A stretch of DNA of 64,000 nt from Agrocybe praecox (GCA_964017145.1 OZ024840.1:2232001-2296000); one strand, 5' to 3'; shown: positions 20,555 to 32,335, counted from the first letter of the stretch. The notes: generated from the sequence alone by a model not told the origin. Numbers and translations are program-made.

Positions 20555-23548
20555 TTATGCAAGAGATAAGAAGGATCCAGGTTCATGTAAGCTTGCATGC
20601 AGGCTAATGTTACTATCTGGATGCGATCCCTCCTCAAATAATGTGTGGAGAACATGAGGTTCGAGCGGTCGAGGGAATGTAATCCGAACAGGTATTCTGG
20701 GAGCTGAGCCACATATTTCTTCGATGAGATCTCCCAGCATTTTTGCATAACGATGAGCCAAGGGTATCCGTTGTCCAACTTTAGCTATTGCAGAACTATA
20801 GAGGTGGGAGGCACGATTAGGAGCACGATTTAGCGTATCAAACAATCAAAAGGCTTACTGAACAAAATCAATCTCTGCTCTCAAAGTGGAGACTTGATCA
20901 ATGCTATTCGCATCGAGCGCTGCCTGCAAAAATCTGACGAGCACCCTGCCACCGGTAAACCAGCAGAACTTGAAGTACCAGGTGAGCATCTCAACTACGG
21001 AATGAATGAATGAGCTTACAGTGCAAAATGAATCCAACAGAGTTATATCAAAACTCGTCGACCATACGCTATATATAAGGTCCAGAATGGCCCTAGCAGC
21101 GGTCAGAATTTTGAGCGCAGAGATACAACCTGATTGCCGAACTTCTGCATGGGGATCATGCAAAACAATCGTTGCCCTGTGCAAAAGATAAATTGTTTGG
21201 CTGGATGTGTGTGTATATATGATATCAAAGACCTACACGTGCGGAATTAAGCAAGTCGTATACAAATGGTTGTCAACGACGTTGTCATTGATCGGGTTTC
21301 GTAGATGACTGGGAAAGGATGCCCTGAATGAAGATACTATGTGATCCAGTTCAATAAACGCAGCTGATCCTCGGGGGTCAACTGGTTCCTCAGATGCAAG
21401 AGGGTCGTCGCTATAGACAGCTGCGACCGAAGGGTCCCCCGCGAAGTGTTTGGAGCGGAAACGAAGATTGAACGCCTTAGCTTGGGCTAGGTAGCGGTGC
21501 GGTCAATACAGTAGAACGTCTCAAAGTTCACAGTTATTGCTCACAAATTAAGATAGTCCCTTTTATGTAGAGGATAAACGAATCCGTCTGGTTTTCTGGA
21601 TGAACCAAGAGAACATCGCGTGTATGAGCCCATTGACGATCGACCGGCGGAACTAGGGTCTACCAAAAAAAAAAAAAACAATCGTCAGTGGCTTAAAAAG
21701 GACAGTGGAAAATGTCCATACTCCCTGTATGAAATAATCTCCTCGTACAGGAAGCAACTGAGATACGTCTTGGTTATCAAGACTGAGGGCCCAGCCATTC
21801 CCACACCCATGTTGACGTTCGGTGGCGTATGCTAACCAGAATGTGTTTCTTCTGGTCTCATCTTCGATAACAGTTCGCGCAGGAGGCAAGATGGAAGGTG
21901 GCCTCTCAGACTTTGTTATTGAGTGAAAAGGAGGGCACATGTTGAGCCCAAGGGGAACAGCCAACCGCATGGAGTGTGCAGAAGATAGAAAGATCTAGTT
22001 TCACGTAAATCAGTGCAAAGATAACCAGAAAACACACTGAGCCGTACATCAACCCATCTAGAAACCAATTAATGAGAAAGTGAAGAGAAAGTGAGATTCA
22101 CAAGTTTACCTGCCATGAGACCAGTAGAACCATGTCAAAATTATGTTCGCTATAGCATGCGTTAGCATGACGATATGGAACAAGATTGTGCATGATGTTT
22201 ACCTTGCAACACTTGGAAGAGATCCTCGCCTAGAGAATTTAGACGCTCCGCGGTTTCTCGAGCCAATTTAGCTTGCTGTTCGGCAAAGGAATCTGGTCTT
22301 TGTTCTTTGATTCGATATCTCTCCAAAAAGATTTCGTCTAGTACAACATTGGATCAGTAAAAAGCGTATCTAAAATACAGCGAAACATACCTGGGGACAC
22401 TTCATCGTAATTTGGAAGTGGCGGGGAAGTCACCGAGGCCGTATAGAGACTTCCTATCGCACAAATGGCATGCAAAACGGGGGCAGAAGGGAACTTAGGA
22501 TGACCAGGAGGTAACGCCAGGGAATTCATAAAAGAAGGTGCATGAAAGAGGCGATTGGCATGAGGGTGAAATAAAAAAAAGACGTCGACTCTAAACATAA
22601 CGTTCGATACCGGTTTATTGGATCAATGTCAAATGATGATGACTTACAAGTGCTTTAACAATTCTGGATTAGGGAGTGATGTTGGCCATCTAGGCCAGGA
22701 AACATCTGATATGTATGACCCGAGGTGACTGTCCCCAACAGATGGCGGGGTATGACTAGCATGCTGTGGAGGTGAATGGGAAAGATGAGCGCGGCCAGTA
22801 GAGGACGTCCCATCAGAATCATGATTGTGTGAATAACCTGAGCGGTCGTCCTTGAAGGCTGTTGCGTTATCTTTCTGTCGCAACAAAGCTTCTAGCTCAT
22901 CTGTATCGCTTGTCAAAAAAAGAATGATAACGGTGGCGCAAAGTAAGATAAACCCACTGATCCTATTTTCCAGGCGCTCGTATTTGTTCTTCGGTCCCTC
23001 GGAGACAGTCGTATGAACTTCAGCGACTAAATGAGATGCTTTAAGTTCAGTCTACCTCTATGAACAGATGATAGTCACCATCGTCAAATGTACATTCTGG
23101 CTTTTCTGGCATACTGACACCTGGTGGTGCATGGGATATTGCGTGTGCATGAGATCGAACACAGGTCGAACATGGCCGTTTGGCGTCACTAAACGACAAA
23201 GGTTCAATTTTGCAAGTAATAAGTCTTCAAATGAAGTACCATTTCTTATTGAAAGTCAGTTAAAGCAATGGGCGAATACACGAATGGCACTCACCAACTT
23301 CCTACGGCGGCACTTAAGTGGCAATATGGTTATTAAGCAATATGGGTTTCAGTAATTCAGCGAAAAACCTACTTGATGACAAGCCTGGTAGAACGTACAG
23401 TCTACAGATGAGCTTTGAAAGTACAAACCAATGGGACCAGCCACTTCACCTGATTTCGTTTCAAAACATTGGGATGGGTACTCAGACTGGCGTTAAGGGG
23501 GTTCAAGGCAGGGGTGCGATTTGAAAGCGGTTGGGCAACTCGAGGCAT
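20555..23548 (-). CDS. Zn2Cys6 transcription factor 2 (paralogue), 17 exons including 5-, 10- and 12-base exons
   Basis: Exons: 23548-23450, 23384-23373, 23312-23295, 23244-23240, 23188-23079, 23026-22958, 22900-22648, 22590-22391, 22337-22203, 22149-22110, 22057-22048, 21994-21722, 21659-21545, 21480-21237, 21176-21020, 20968-20859, 20795-20555, giving 696 residues. The zinc cluster uses C35, C38, C45, C51, C54 and C77, with a 22-residue loop before the last cysteine. It is encoded by exons 2-5. The fourth, AAATG, supplies K44 and two bases of C45. A coiled coil (RLENRINELEALLRQK) leads to the fungal-trans domain, with WVDIFLSSAHSMRLAVPLGLN and IEDETRRNTFWLAYATER as landmarks. The intron before exon 13 has a run of about 14 T before its acceptor. 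It is closest to the regulator at 13258-15924. Target genes are unknown. Confidence 0.85.
23240..23244 (-). other. 5-base exon in Zn2Cys6 regulator 2
   Basis: AAATG flanked by ...CAATAAG and GTACTT, with introns of 50 (23245-23294) and 51 bases (23189-23239). It supplies Lys44 and the first two bases of Cys45. No other choice in the 106-base gap yields the third zinc-cluster cysteine in frame. Confidence 0.75.
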
Positions 23549-23963
23549 TTCGAAAATTGCACTGGGTTGTCTCTTTTGCGGGACCTTCACAGTGGGCTAC
23601 GGGCACCTAGTATTGCAGTGGTGGAATCAAGGTCAAGGTGGGAGTTCTTACTCAAATCCGTTTGACACGGTGCGCACTGCGTAATCTAATAATGGACGAG
23701 GAAGGCGGCACGTGCATTGCCATCCAGGACACTTAAAGTTGTTCAAAAGTTACTCGTTACCTATTTAGTGGAGTATACTACAGACAAATTACAGTGTATG
23801 TAGGAGAAATGGATGTCGATGAATAATTGCCCAGAAATAACGAAGTACTTGTTGTGAGAATAGAGATGAACAGAAGAAAACATTTGGGAATCCGTATTTA
23901 ATTGAAAAATAATAAAAACCTGTCACTTGGACACAGCAAGGAGCAGAAAAGGGTATGCGTTGA
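23549..23963. other. Intergenic: promoter of Zn2Cys6 regulator 2, 3' flank of the membrane glycoprotein gene
   Basis: 415 bases between two minus-strand genes; AT-rich near 23800-23930. No feature was recognised. Confidence 0.5.
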
Positions 23964-26900
23964 TTAAGGAGAAAGGTTGTTTGTTCTTTGTAGTGCGTTA
24001 GTGATGTTAAAAAGTCCTACTCCCGTGATATTGTGCGTAAGGGCCGTAGCCGTAGCATTCCATGTTGCAGTAATATCGTTATTACCCAACGAAGAATCTC
24101 GGGCAACGACAGGCGAAGTAGCATTTTCAGTCCAGATGACTGAACCCTGGATACTATTGATGGTCCAATTTCTCATGGCACTTCCATCATCCGATCCAAA
24201 GAAAAGAGAGCCAGACGGATTTGCAAATGTAGAAACAGTTGAAGTGAGATCAGAAGGGGGAATGTCACCAAATACGGCAACTTCTAGAGTGGGAATGGAT
24301 TGAAGGGATTGGAAAAGAGGAGACGATGGATCTGGCGGAATATTGACCTTGGTTGCAGAGTCAAGGATAAACTTGACAAAAACAGTAGTTAAGCTGACGT
24401 TCGGGAAAGACAGAAGATACTGCAAGATGACGTGATCTGCAAAGCTCAAAGTACCATAATGGCGCGGATCCAATTGCGTTGAAGCGAAGGCTGCTGGCAC
24501 AGTTGTTCCGTTGCTTACGCTACTCAGAAGATTTCCGTTGTATAGAACGACCCTGGGGTTTGCTTCCTTGGATAGTATTGCTGCTTGTTTGACTGTCCCT
24601 GTACGAGAATCGATGAACGGCAGTCGAAGATGAAGAACGTTCAAGATCCCATAAATGGGCCGATCCCGGTAGCAAGCTGGATCAAATTTCACTGCGCTTG
24701 TTGCAGGCTGTAAACCAAATACACTGGTTTCCAGGGAAGATATTCTCTGAACCAGAGGATCGCTAAGTTGAGGGAAACAAGACAGAGGAGGAGGAAATGA
24801 GGAGGAGGGTGAGGTTGTATAGAGGTTGCGAATGGGCCCAGAAGTAGCATTGAAGGGAAACATAATAGGCGCGACACTTAAGGTCGCCTTAAAGGTTGGA
24901 AGATCATTCGGTCGTTGTTGAAGGACGGATACCCAATAATTTTTCAAAGCTGTTTGTTGTTGCGTAGCAGAAGCTGGAAAAAAGTCCTTAATTTAACTAA
25001 ATACAGGTCACAAAATACGAAATCATACCTTGTGCATAGGTGTACATACGGTCTAGAGTAGATTGTGCAGTGGAGCTAACCCTTGAAATCTGTTCGTTAG
25101 AAGGTTGTCCTAGAACCACAAATGTCGCTGGGGGTTGCGTAACCGTCTGGGCAGCGTAATTATAGGTAAATCCTGCAATTGTAGTCGAGAAGGAAGGATC
25201 GGCATCAACAGGTCCATCCGAGCTGCTAAGGGTGTTCCATGAACGTGACTTGACGAAGTCCGACATTTTCTGGGAAGCATTGATGTCTTGAGTCTGAACA
25301 GCATTCCATAACATTGCGGCTCGTGCCCATTGTGTCCGATTTGGGGAGGTCAATTGATTAATAGTGGTTCCAACATCTAGTAAAAGTGCCTGCGATGTAC
25401 AGTCACTCGTTGTCGGACTTCCTTGCATCAACCATATGTTGGAGTAGGCAGAAGCTAAAGTCAAATTGACGCTGAATTGATTATTAACGACGGGAATGAG
25501 GTTGATGATTGCCTGCGCCAATCCGTTGCAATTAGTCGACGACGTGCACACACACGTCGTATCTGTTTAAACGTTCAGATTATTATTGCCAAAGCACAGC
25601 AAAGAAAGCATACCAAGGCTGCATCCTGCTCCAGTTAAATTTGCAGCACAGTTAAACTCGGGTTTCTTCTTCCGTCCGAGAGTGACGCCGATACCTGCAC
25701 CAATAGCTGCCAAGATGACGACAGCGATGAAAGACATGACAATTATAAGCCTCTTTTTCCCGATAGGTCGTTTTGCCGGGGGAACATGTTGATTGTGCAT
25801 CGATGGGCGAAAGGTTAATGGCTGGGTCGATGATATTGTTCCGGTCATCGGCGAATTCAAATAGCCATCTTTTCTAGCTTCAACCTCGTACTCTTCATAA
25901 GTCATTCCTGCAGGGTTAGGAAGCCCATGATGAACGCTATCATAGGGATGTTGTCCATTATCCAACATGGCTTGCAGTATACCAGCACGATTAACGAGTT
26001 CAGGAAGGGGTGTTACTTCATCTGCCTTCCTGTGTGCGTTTTCGGTAGCCACACTTATATTGGGAATACGTGGGACTGGTGGCAAAGGTTTTAATGTTCG
26101 CCAAGGTAACATGCGTCTCAAAGAAGAAAGACCAGATATTCGTGATATAAACGATGCTGAAGTGCTCCTGGTAGAGTGCATGGAATGTCGGTTCACAGAA
26201 TCTTTAGAAGGATTATCCCTACGTTCGAAGGGATCTTTGGCTTTGGCTGGTGACGGTGGAACATCATAATCCGCCTCATATGCTGTTGAGAGCTTATTTT
26301 GGTATCCGCCTTTTTCGATACTCCAAATGGTGTCAGAGTCATGGGTTGAGGATATTTGACTCGAGCCAGAATTTCCGTATAATGTAGCAGAAGTCATACC
26401 AGCTACTGAAGAATTTAGTCCACGAGAGATGTCAGCTCCTCTGGCCGCAGATGGATGCCCCTGAGCAGAGTGGAGGGTTTCGGAATCCCCTGACATACGG
26501 TTTGACAATTTCGAGCTTTGAGGAAAAGCACTAGGGGGTGCTCGACTATCCTGTGACTTGTATTGTGGAGGGGACGGTAGTGCCCGTCCAGGAGAATGTC
26601 GGGGCAAGCTTGGGACACTAGGTCGTGGTTGATTCTGATTCATAAGAGGAGGATATGTCATTTCAGAGATACCACTAAAGGCATCACTTCCATGCGATGT
26701 CCTCCTCTGTCTTCGCAAATCTTTATTCTGCTGCAGCAGGGATGTTATAAATGACGTCGGTAACAAACGTTCCTCGGCATCATCGACATCCAAGTTCGAA
26801 GCAGCATTGTGCCAGTCGATGGAAGCAGTATTCCGCGAGGTCGAAGGTTGCGAATAAGAAAAGTCACTGGGCGGCGTTGGGACGTGATTCCGAGTTTGAG

Positions 26901-27201
26901 GAATAAATGAAGGACTAGTGTTGGTAAAAGGAGCGGAATTTGTGGTTGTGGAAGCTTCTGGTTGTACTACTCGACGCAAAGCGCTGATTGCAGGTAAAGA
27001 ATTCTGGCTGAAGGTCGACCTGCTCGGTGAATTGGTGTCGAAATTCGAACCTATAGGGGTCGATGGGATGGAAGAAGGTGGTTCCGGGAACCTTGCCAAT
27101 CCAAGGCTGATAGTGCTTTCCGCAATACCAGATGCATTAGTGTCTATCGAGGCTGCTGAAATATGTCGATTTACAGGGGCTGGCTTCTTGTTGTTCGACA
27201 T
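23964..27201 (-). CDS. Orphan single-pass membrane glycoprotein with long disordered cytoplasmic region
   Basis: Three exons: 27201-25614, 25562-25029, 24973-23964, giving 1043 residues. I do not recognise a named family. Residues 1-480 are Ser/Pro/Arg-rich and low in hydrophobic residues, so probably disordered and cytosolic. There is no N-terminal signal peptide. One membrane segment sits at about 485-508 (LIIVMSFIAVVILAAIGAGI), flanked by PIGKKR before and GRKKK after. Beyond it comes a Cys-rich start (FNCAANLTGAGC, CVCTSSTNC) and about 500 residues of Ser/Thr/Asn-rich sequence with many NXS/T sequons. The layout suggests a type II plasma-membrane protein facing the cell wall. A sensor or wall-anchoring role is only inference. 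Confidence 0.75.
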
Positions 27202-27922
27202 AATATGCCAAGTCGACGATGGACTACCCGCAAAAAATGTGTTGTTTCGCTGGAGAGCGTCCCAAGGAGAAAATCAGGCAGTGTTCATACCCCTGTACTT
27301 TCGGTGTTGGCGTGCTGCACCGGCACAACAGAGAGATGACGCTCGAAGATCCTTACGGGAGCTGGTAAGTAGCAAACAAGTGCCTATTGGCAATTGCCCA
27401 GCCTCAGTGTGAGAGCGACGACCATAAGACAGCCTGACAGGTCCTGTGCCGGGTTTATTGATATCAAAGTTTGTTCCGACTTGAGTCTCTCACACCCCCT
27501 GGTTGCACATACTACCTTGGGCTATCAACTTTATGTTTGTTTTGACGGGGAAGGGTACAGGATGAGATGAGAGGCTTCATTAACCACCTCAAAAACACCG
27601 CGTTATAAATTGGGAAGCTACGTAACGTCACTGGATGCGAACATTATACATATTGGGACTGGGTCGAAAAATATTCTTGACCGATAAGAATGCGTTGTGT
27701 GCTCAAGAAATCTAGATCGAGGTTGAAAAGGTTAAGGCACGGAAACCAGATGTACGCAGAGCAAAGAAGATTTCAGGGTCCATATTGATAGAAAATGGAT
27801 CCAAAGGTTGGGACGAAACATAAGTACAAAGTCGTAAAGCTGAGCAGAAACATAAATGGCGTGATATGGTAAAGAGGTAGCGGGAAAAATCCAAACAAAT
27901 AAAAGTTCCTGTAGTAATAGCA
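27202..27922. other. Intergenic: promoter of the membrane glycoprotein and 3' flank of RAC1
   Basis: 721 bases, the longest gene-free stretch in the window. It has C-rich patches (CACACCCCC near 27492) and no credible spliced open frame. Nothing else was recognised. Confidence 0.5.
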
Positions 27923-28897
27923 TCATGCAATAATGCACGACCTCTTGCTGCCCTTCTTGACAGGAGGGGGTGGGTTCACTGCCGTTAAAGTTAACGTCCG
28001 TTCATATACGACAAGACACCATACTTACAGACGGCACGAATAGCTTCGTCGAAGACAGTTTTTAAGCCTTTCTGAGTGAGCGCCGAGCATTCGAGGTATT
28101 TCACTGCTTTAATATCCTTGCACATCGCCACCCCCTGAGAATACTGGATTGGGGCCATGCGACTGTAACAAACACACATTGAATATAAGCTGCACCGATC
28201 CCTCTGTCATTTCTAGCTACTTACCGGTCTCGCAGCTTCTCAATAGTCGCTGGGTCTTCACGCAAGTCAAGCTTGGTACCGACCAAGACGATGGAAGTCG
28301 AGGGGGCATGATGGGATATTTCAGGGTACCACTAAGAAATATCATTAAGGGATGGACGCCTTGAATGCTGAATGCAGACAGACAGACACACCTTCGTCCT
28401 CACGTTTTCGTAACTTGGGGGGCTAACCAGAGAGAAACAGATCAAAAAGACGTCGGTTTGTGGGTATGATAGCGGACGGAGGCGGTCATAATCTTCTTGT
28501 CCTGCTGTATCCCATAGACCCAGGGAAATCGTCTTGCCATCGACCATGACATTCGCCGAATAGTTATCAAATACTAAAGAGCGGTATGAGGTTCAGATAA
28601 GATTGCAAGACGCCTCCGGACGCACCAGTTGGTATATACTCTCCCTTTGATTCATAATGGTTAAGATCAGTGATTCATATGGAAGACCGTGGCAACTTAC
28701 GGGGAACGCATTGGTCGTATAAGATATGAGAAGACATGTCTGGATTCGAAGGGCACATAAGATAAGAAAGACGGATGTGTCGCAGCAACTACCTTCCCGA
28801 CAGCACCATCTCCTACAACAACACCTGTGGATTAAGATATGAGGAACTCGGACTCGCAGAATGTAGGGGAGAAAGTCAAACATTTGATGGCTTGCAT
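27923..28897 (-). CDS. RAC1: Rac1 small GTPase
   Basis: Eight exons: 28897-28882, 28824-28793, 28739-28701, 28644-28626, 28573-28392, 28331-28225, 28162-28029, 27978-27923, giving 194 residues. Rac GTPases switch on actin polarity, NADPH oxidase and hyphal growth in basidiomycetes. Seen: the P-loop GDGAVGKT (10-17), switch I with [11 protein letters not shown], the [20 protein letters not shown] switch II block, the TKLD nucleotide motif and the prenylation box CIIA preceded by the basic KKGSKR stretch. Features separating Rac from Cdc42 are the [16 protein letters not shown] segment and the EKLRDRRMAPI insert region. The first coding exons have 16, 32, 39 and 19 bases. Activation by exchange factors such as the DH-PH protein in this window is plausible but untested. 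Confidence 0.95.
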
Positions 28898-29432
28898 GTT
28901 ATGCTACGTAAGTTCGTAAAGGTATATTGAGAGAGGTAGAGAAGAAAGGCGTGTCGTGGATATAAAAAGAGAAATGGAATCCAAGGAGAAGTAGTTTGGT
29001 GGCGACAAGAAAAGCAAGTTGAAACGGTGTGATCACTGTTTGGCGTGAGCATGCGGATTCATCACACAGGGCGAGCAGACCAAAACATGAGCACACAGAC
29101 CGTCTTTACTGACAGATAGTAGCTACGACGACATCAATAAATAGCTGCATGTCCGGGTAATTCTACTCTACCCGTATTCCATAATATTCCTACAATAAAA
29201 ACACAGAACAGATTCAGACCTAGATGTACAAAGGAGACAAGAAGAGAAAGCTATATACGGAAGACAGCGAAACATACAGTTTCACAATGTTTTTACAGAC
29301 GGGAAATGGATATCAAGAAATGCGCCAGGTTAAAAGAAAATGATAAGATACGAGGAAATTGACAGAGCATGTAAGATAGCAGGCGGCGAAAGCGATGGAA
29401 AAAAGACTGATAACGAAGGTTTTCATGCAGAG
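28898..29432. other. Intergenic: RAC1 promoter and 3' flank of the zinc-finger gene
   Basis: 535 bases. Long purine-rich stretches on the plus strand (28905-29010 and 29225-29410) mean CT-rich sequence on the RAC1 sense strand, a common core promoter texture in filamentous fungi. Confidence 0.5.
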
Positions 29433-31324
29433 TTAGGGTTGGTTAATCTCAGTTGACAGCCTCCTCTTTTTGGAAGGAGGAGATTCGGTTGACTCAGGGT
29501 ATGTATTTGTCAACGAGGCTGGACGTTTACTGTTGCGACGTTCCCCCCTGGGTGATTGAGGAGACAGTAGGATTTCCTGTAGGTCGTCATCATCCACAGA
29601 AGTTAAAATTTCATCTGGAGGGTATTTAAAAGGCTGCAGAAGACCCAGTCCCAGTGGGTTGATAGAAGGCACAGGCGCACTGCTGCGTAGAACAGGGCTC
29701 TCGGGCTCTATGGGTGTTTTAGGAAGTCGAACAGGTGATACATGCGATTCCCCTCCGACGGGAGGCCAAGTATCATAAAGGGAGAAGGGATCGTTAGACT
29801 TAGACGGGGAAGAAGTAGAAGTGGAAAACCAATTTTCCGAAATATCAGATACGTGCCTCCGATGAGACTTGAAGGGCGACCCCTGAAATGGTTGTTTAGA
29901 TCCCGCACCGTGTTTTCCAAAGTTCAACGGAGATGACGACGCGCTAGTGAGGAAAGACAACCTGTTAATGGTTTTCGAAAACGTTGTTGGTCGAGCCGGG
30001 GTTTCCAGAAAGTTGCCGTCGAACGGAAGTGGTGCAGGACTAGAAAAAGGTGAGGAATTCATCGTCAACATAGCGATTGAGCTGGATCCCAACGCCATAG
30101 ATCCTTTGATTATCGGACTAGGTATTGGTCGAGAAAGCATGGTAAGGGAAAGGTCGCGGGTGGTAGAATGTAAAGGATGGCTAGGGCTAGGGAATCGCCA
30201 TGGCTGGTCGGAAGGAAGGCGCGGGGGTGAATGTCGAAATGATGGGGTTTGCAATGGATTGTAAGGCGATTCCGGTATTTGTGAGAAAGGAAAAGACGAT
30301 AAATCCTCAGCAAGGTCCTCATTGTTATCATTGTTATCTTCGAGGAAAGAAGGGGGGTCGGAAGATCCTTCGCCATGAGGTGTCAGAGGGGGTGTTTTTG
30401 CCTTGGGAACAGAAGGTCCTGCTTCACAGTCTTCTTCGCTTGTATCAGCAAAATCTTGGAGTTTATTCTGGGACGTCGAGGGCTGAGACTGATCATCTGT
30501 GTCCTTGTTATTGCGCCGGTCGTGACGACTTCTACTGACTTCAGAAAGAGGCTTGACTGTACGGAAGCGTGACTTATGAGAAATTATTTCTGGGGCAGTT
30601 TGTGGGGTGACAACAATGCTGATGATACTATCAAGTGCTTGAGAATCTTCGCGACTTTTCTGAGAAGCAGCTTGCTGTTGTCTGTTTTCCTCTATGTTAT
30701 GCGAGTTAATAGCTGGCAAAGAGAGAAATTGTAGAACAACGTACTTCCGGATCCTCGCCCTCGAGGGCGGTCTAAATTACCGTCCCGACGGTTAGACATG
30801 GCAATCTTGTGTTTTTCAAAGACATGGCGTCTCCACATGCTCTTGGCATTCACGCCCGCATAGGTCCTTCTGCAGAATGTACAGCGCAGGCGGGGCTCCT
30901 CGCCCTCAGGCCAGCTTTCTACGCCGCGATCTTTGAGATCTTTCTTTCTGGCAGGACACCAGCCGCGAGGAGGCTCGAGATGAGGAGGATATGGAACGCC
31001 AGTTGCATCGGCGCCTGGCTGGGAAATAAAATCGTTGGCATCAAGAAACCACTCTGTGTTTTCTGCCATCAAGGCATAAGTGAGGCCATCAGGATGTTTG
31101 CTAGAGCCTGGAAAGGTGGTAAATGGTGGGTGCAGAAAGACGACATTTGGATCGGTCGGCATAGGGTCCATGCCCAGGGGAGGAACTGCTAAGGAATCAT
31201 GAGAGCGATGAGTCCTAGTAGGAGGTCTGGTGGAAGAGGACTGAGAAGAGGGGGTATAGGGGGTTGGTTGGAAGGAAGCGGCAGCGGAGGAGAAGAAAGA
31301 GACATGGGACGTCGAGGCAGACAT
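29433..31324 (-). CDS. Zinc-finger protein of unknown function, basidiomycete-type
   Basis: Two exons: 31324-30745 and 30712-29433, giving 619 residues. The first 190 residues hold a Ser/Thr/Pro-rich start, a conserved-looking block (WFLDANDFISQPGADATGVP) and one zinc-finger-like unit, CTFCRRTYAGVNAKSMWRRH followed by VFEKHK, of the C2H2 or BED type. The remaining 430 residues are disordered with many SP/TP sites and end in a Lys/Arg cluster (PPSKKRRLS), a likely nuclear signal. This suggests a nuclear DNA-binding or chromatin protein. The single intron is 32 bases, the shortest used here; if it is wrong, the second exon would be a separate frame joined by another junction. I know no named family. 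Confidence 0.7.
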
Positions 31325-31442
31325 GGCGGCGAGAAGCAGCGCTGGCCAAGGAGTCTCTTATAATATTTGTTGATAGCCTCATGGTAAGCGGAGTTTACAC
31401 GAAACGCGTGCATCACGTGAACGTGTATATTACTTATTTTTA

Positions 31443-32100
31443 TTACAATAACAAGGAGATGTAACTACTCGCCATCAGTCTGTGTTCTTCACTGCGTGAT
31501 TCGTGCTTACCCAGCTATCATAGCCATGCCCCCAAGAGGTGTTATCGGTCCCAGCATCCTCAGTCTGTCCCTGTCAGCGCCTCAAATATACAGCATAGCC
31601 TCACAACTTACTGGTCGCGCCCTATAACTAGTGCCCAGATGCTTCCTGAGAACAGCAATCCTCCGCATGCTATCGCAGGCCCCGCAAATCTGTGGCTCGC
31701 AAATCTTGGATGAAGAGAGAGCAACATCATTGCCAGCCCGTTATAGACCTGCAGTGTCTCCCATTTCAGCACCAGAAGTGGTAATTTTCCTAAATCGTAC
31801 TCACAGCATAACTTGACGCTGTTTCCCACGCGTGTATGTTGTCTGCGGTGACGCCAGCCTTCTTGCGAAGTCCATGCGCTTGATTGATTGATTTTGTGTA
31901 AAACACTCTTAAAGGAAGAATCCTTGCTCCTCACCTCCAAATGCTCCTGTTATCATTCCGGTTGCAGCTACCAAGAATAGCATGAGTTGAACGAAATGAA
32001 GTAATTTGGTAAATAACGAACCAAAGGCCGCTCCTGTTTTCCACAAGTATGTCTTGTGTAGCTTATCAGTAGTCAAGTGTGAACAGATTCGTATGCACAT
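31443..32100 (-). CDS. TMEM256/DUF423 (YgdD) small membrane protein
   Basis: Six exons: 32100-32022, 31967-31935, 31878-31805, 31748-31612, 31570-31511, 31464-31443, giving 134 residues. Family features are LWKTGAAF, GMITGAFGAHGLRKK, the loop TADNIHAWETASSYAVYNGL and the second hairpin AGPAIACGGLLFSGSIWALV, followed by GPITPLGGMAMIAG. This predicts about four membrane helices. The function of the family is unknown. The intron at 31968-32021 has a GTTCGT donor and is 54 bases without an in-frame stop, so retention keeps frame. An alternative start is an ATG at 32105-32107 followed directly by an intron (32062-32104). Confidence 0.8.
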
Positions 32101-32335
32101 GTACCATTGTCTTCAAAATATCTCCAGTTTTGACCGGTAAGAGTATACAGTACTTAGACTGAGTGAACGCTATTCAAGACCCAGACCTTGAGTTCCCGGT
32201 TGGTTCCCGGACTCACTGGCTTGAGTCGACTGACCTTACATAATGGTCTGAATACTTCCGCTCACGTGCAATACAGTACTTTTGAAATGAAAATAATGTC
32301 GAGCTCAGAAACAACAACTACTCCCACTATAAATC
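32101..32335. promoter_or_regulatory. Shared promoter, TMEM256-like gene / SPB1
   Basis: 235 bases between divergent starts. It contains two direct copies of the 10-mer GGTTCCCGGA-like unit around 32200 (GAGTTCCCGGTTGGTTCCCGG). No known site was assigned. Confidence 0.45.

Noticed and set aside
8807..28897. Functional gene cluster linking the Rho GEF with Rac1
   Set aside because: They are 16 kb apart with unrelated genes between; proximity alone does not support a cluster.
30200..30538. 112-codon plus frame and others over 29742-31192
   Set aside because: They mirror the two exons of the zinc-finger gene and show biased, low-complexity composition.
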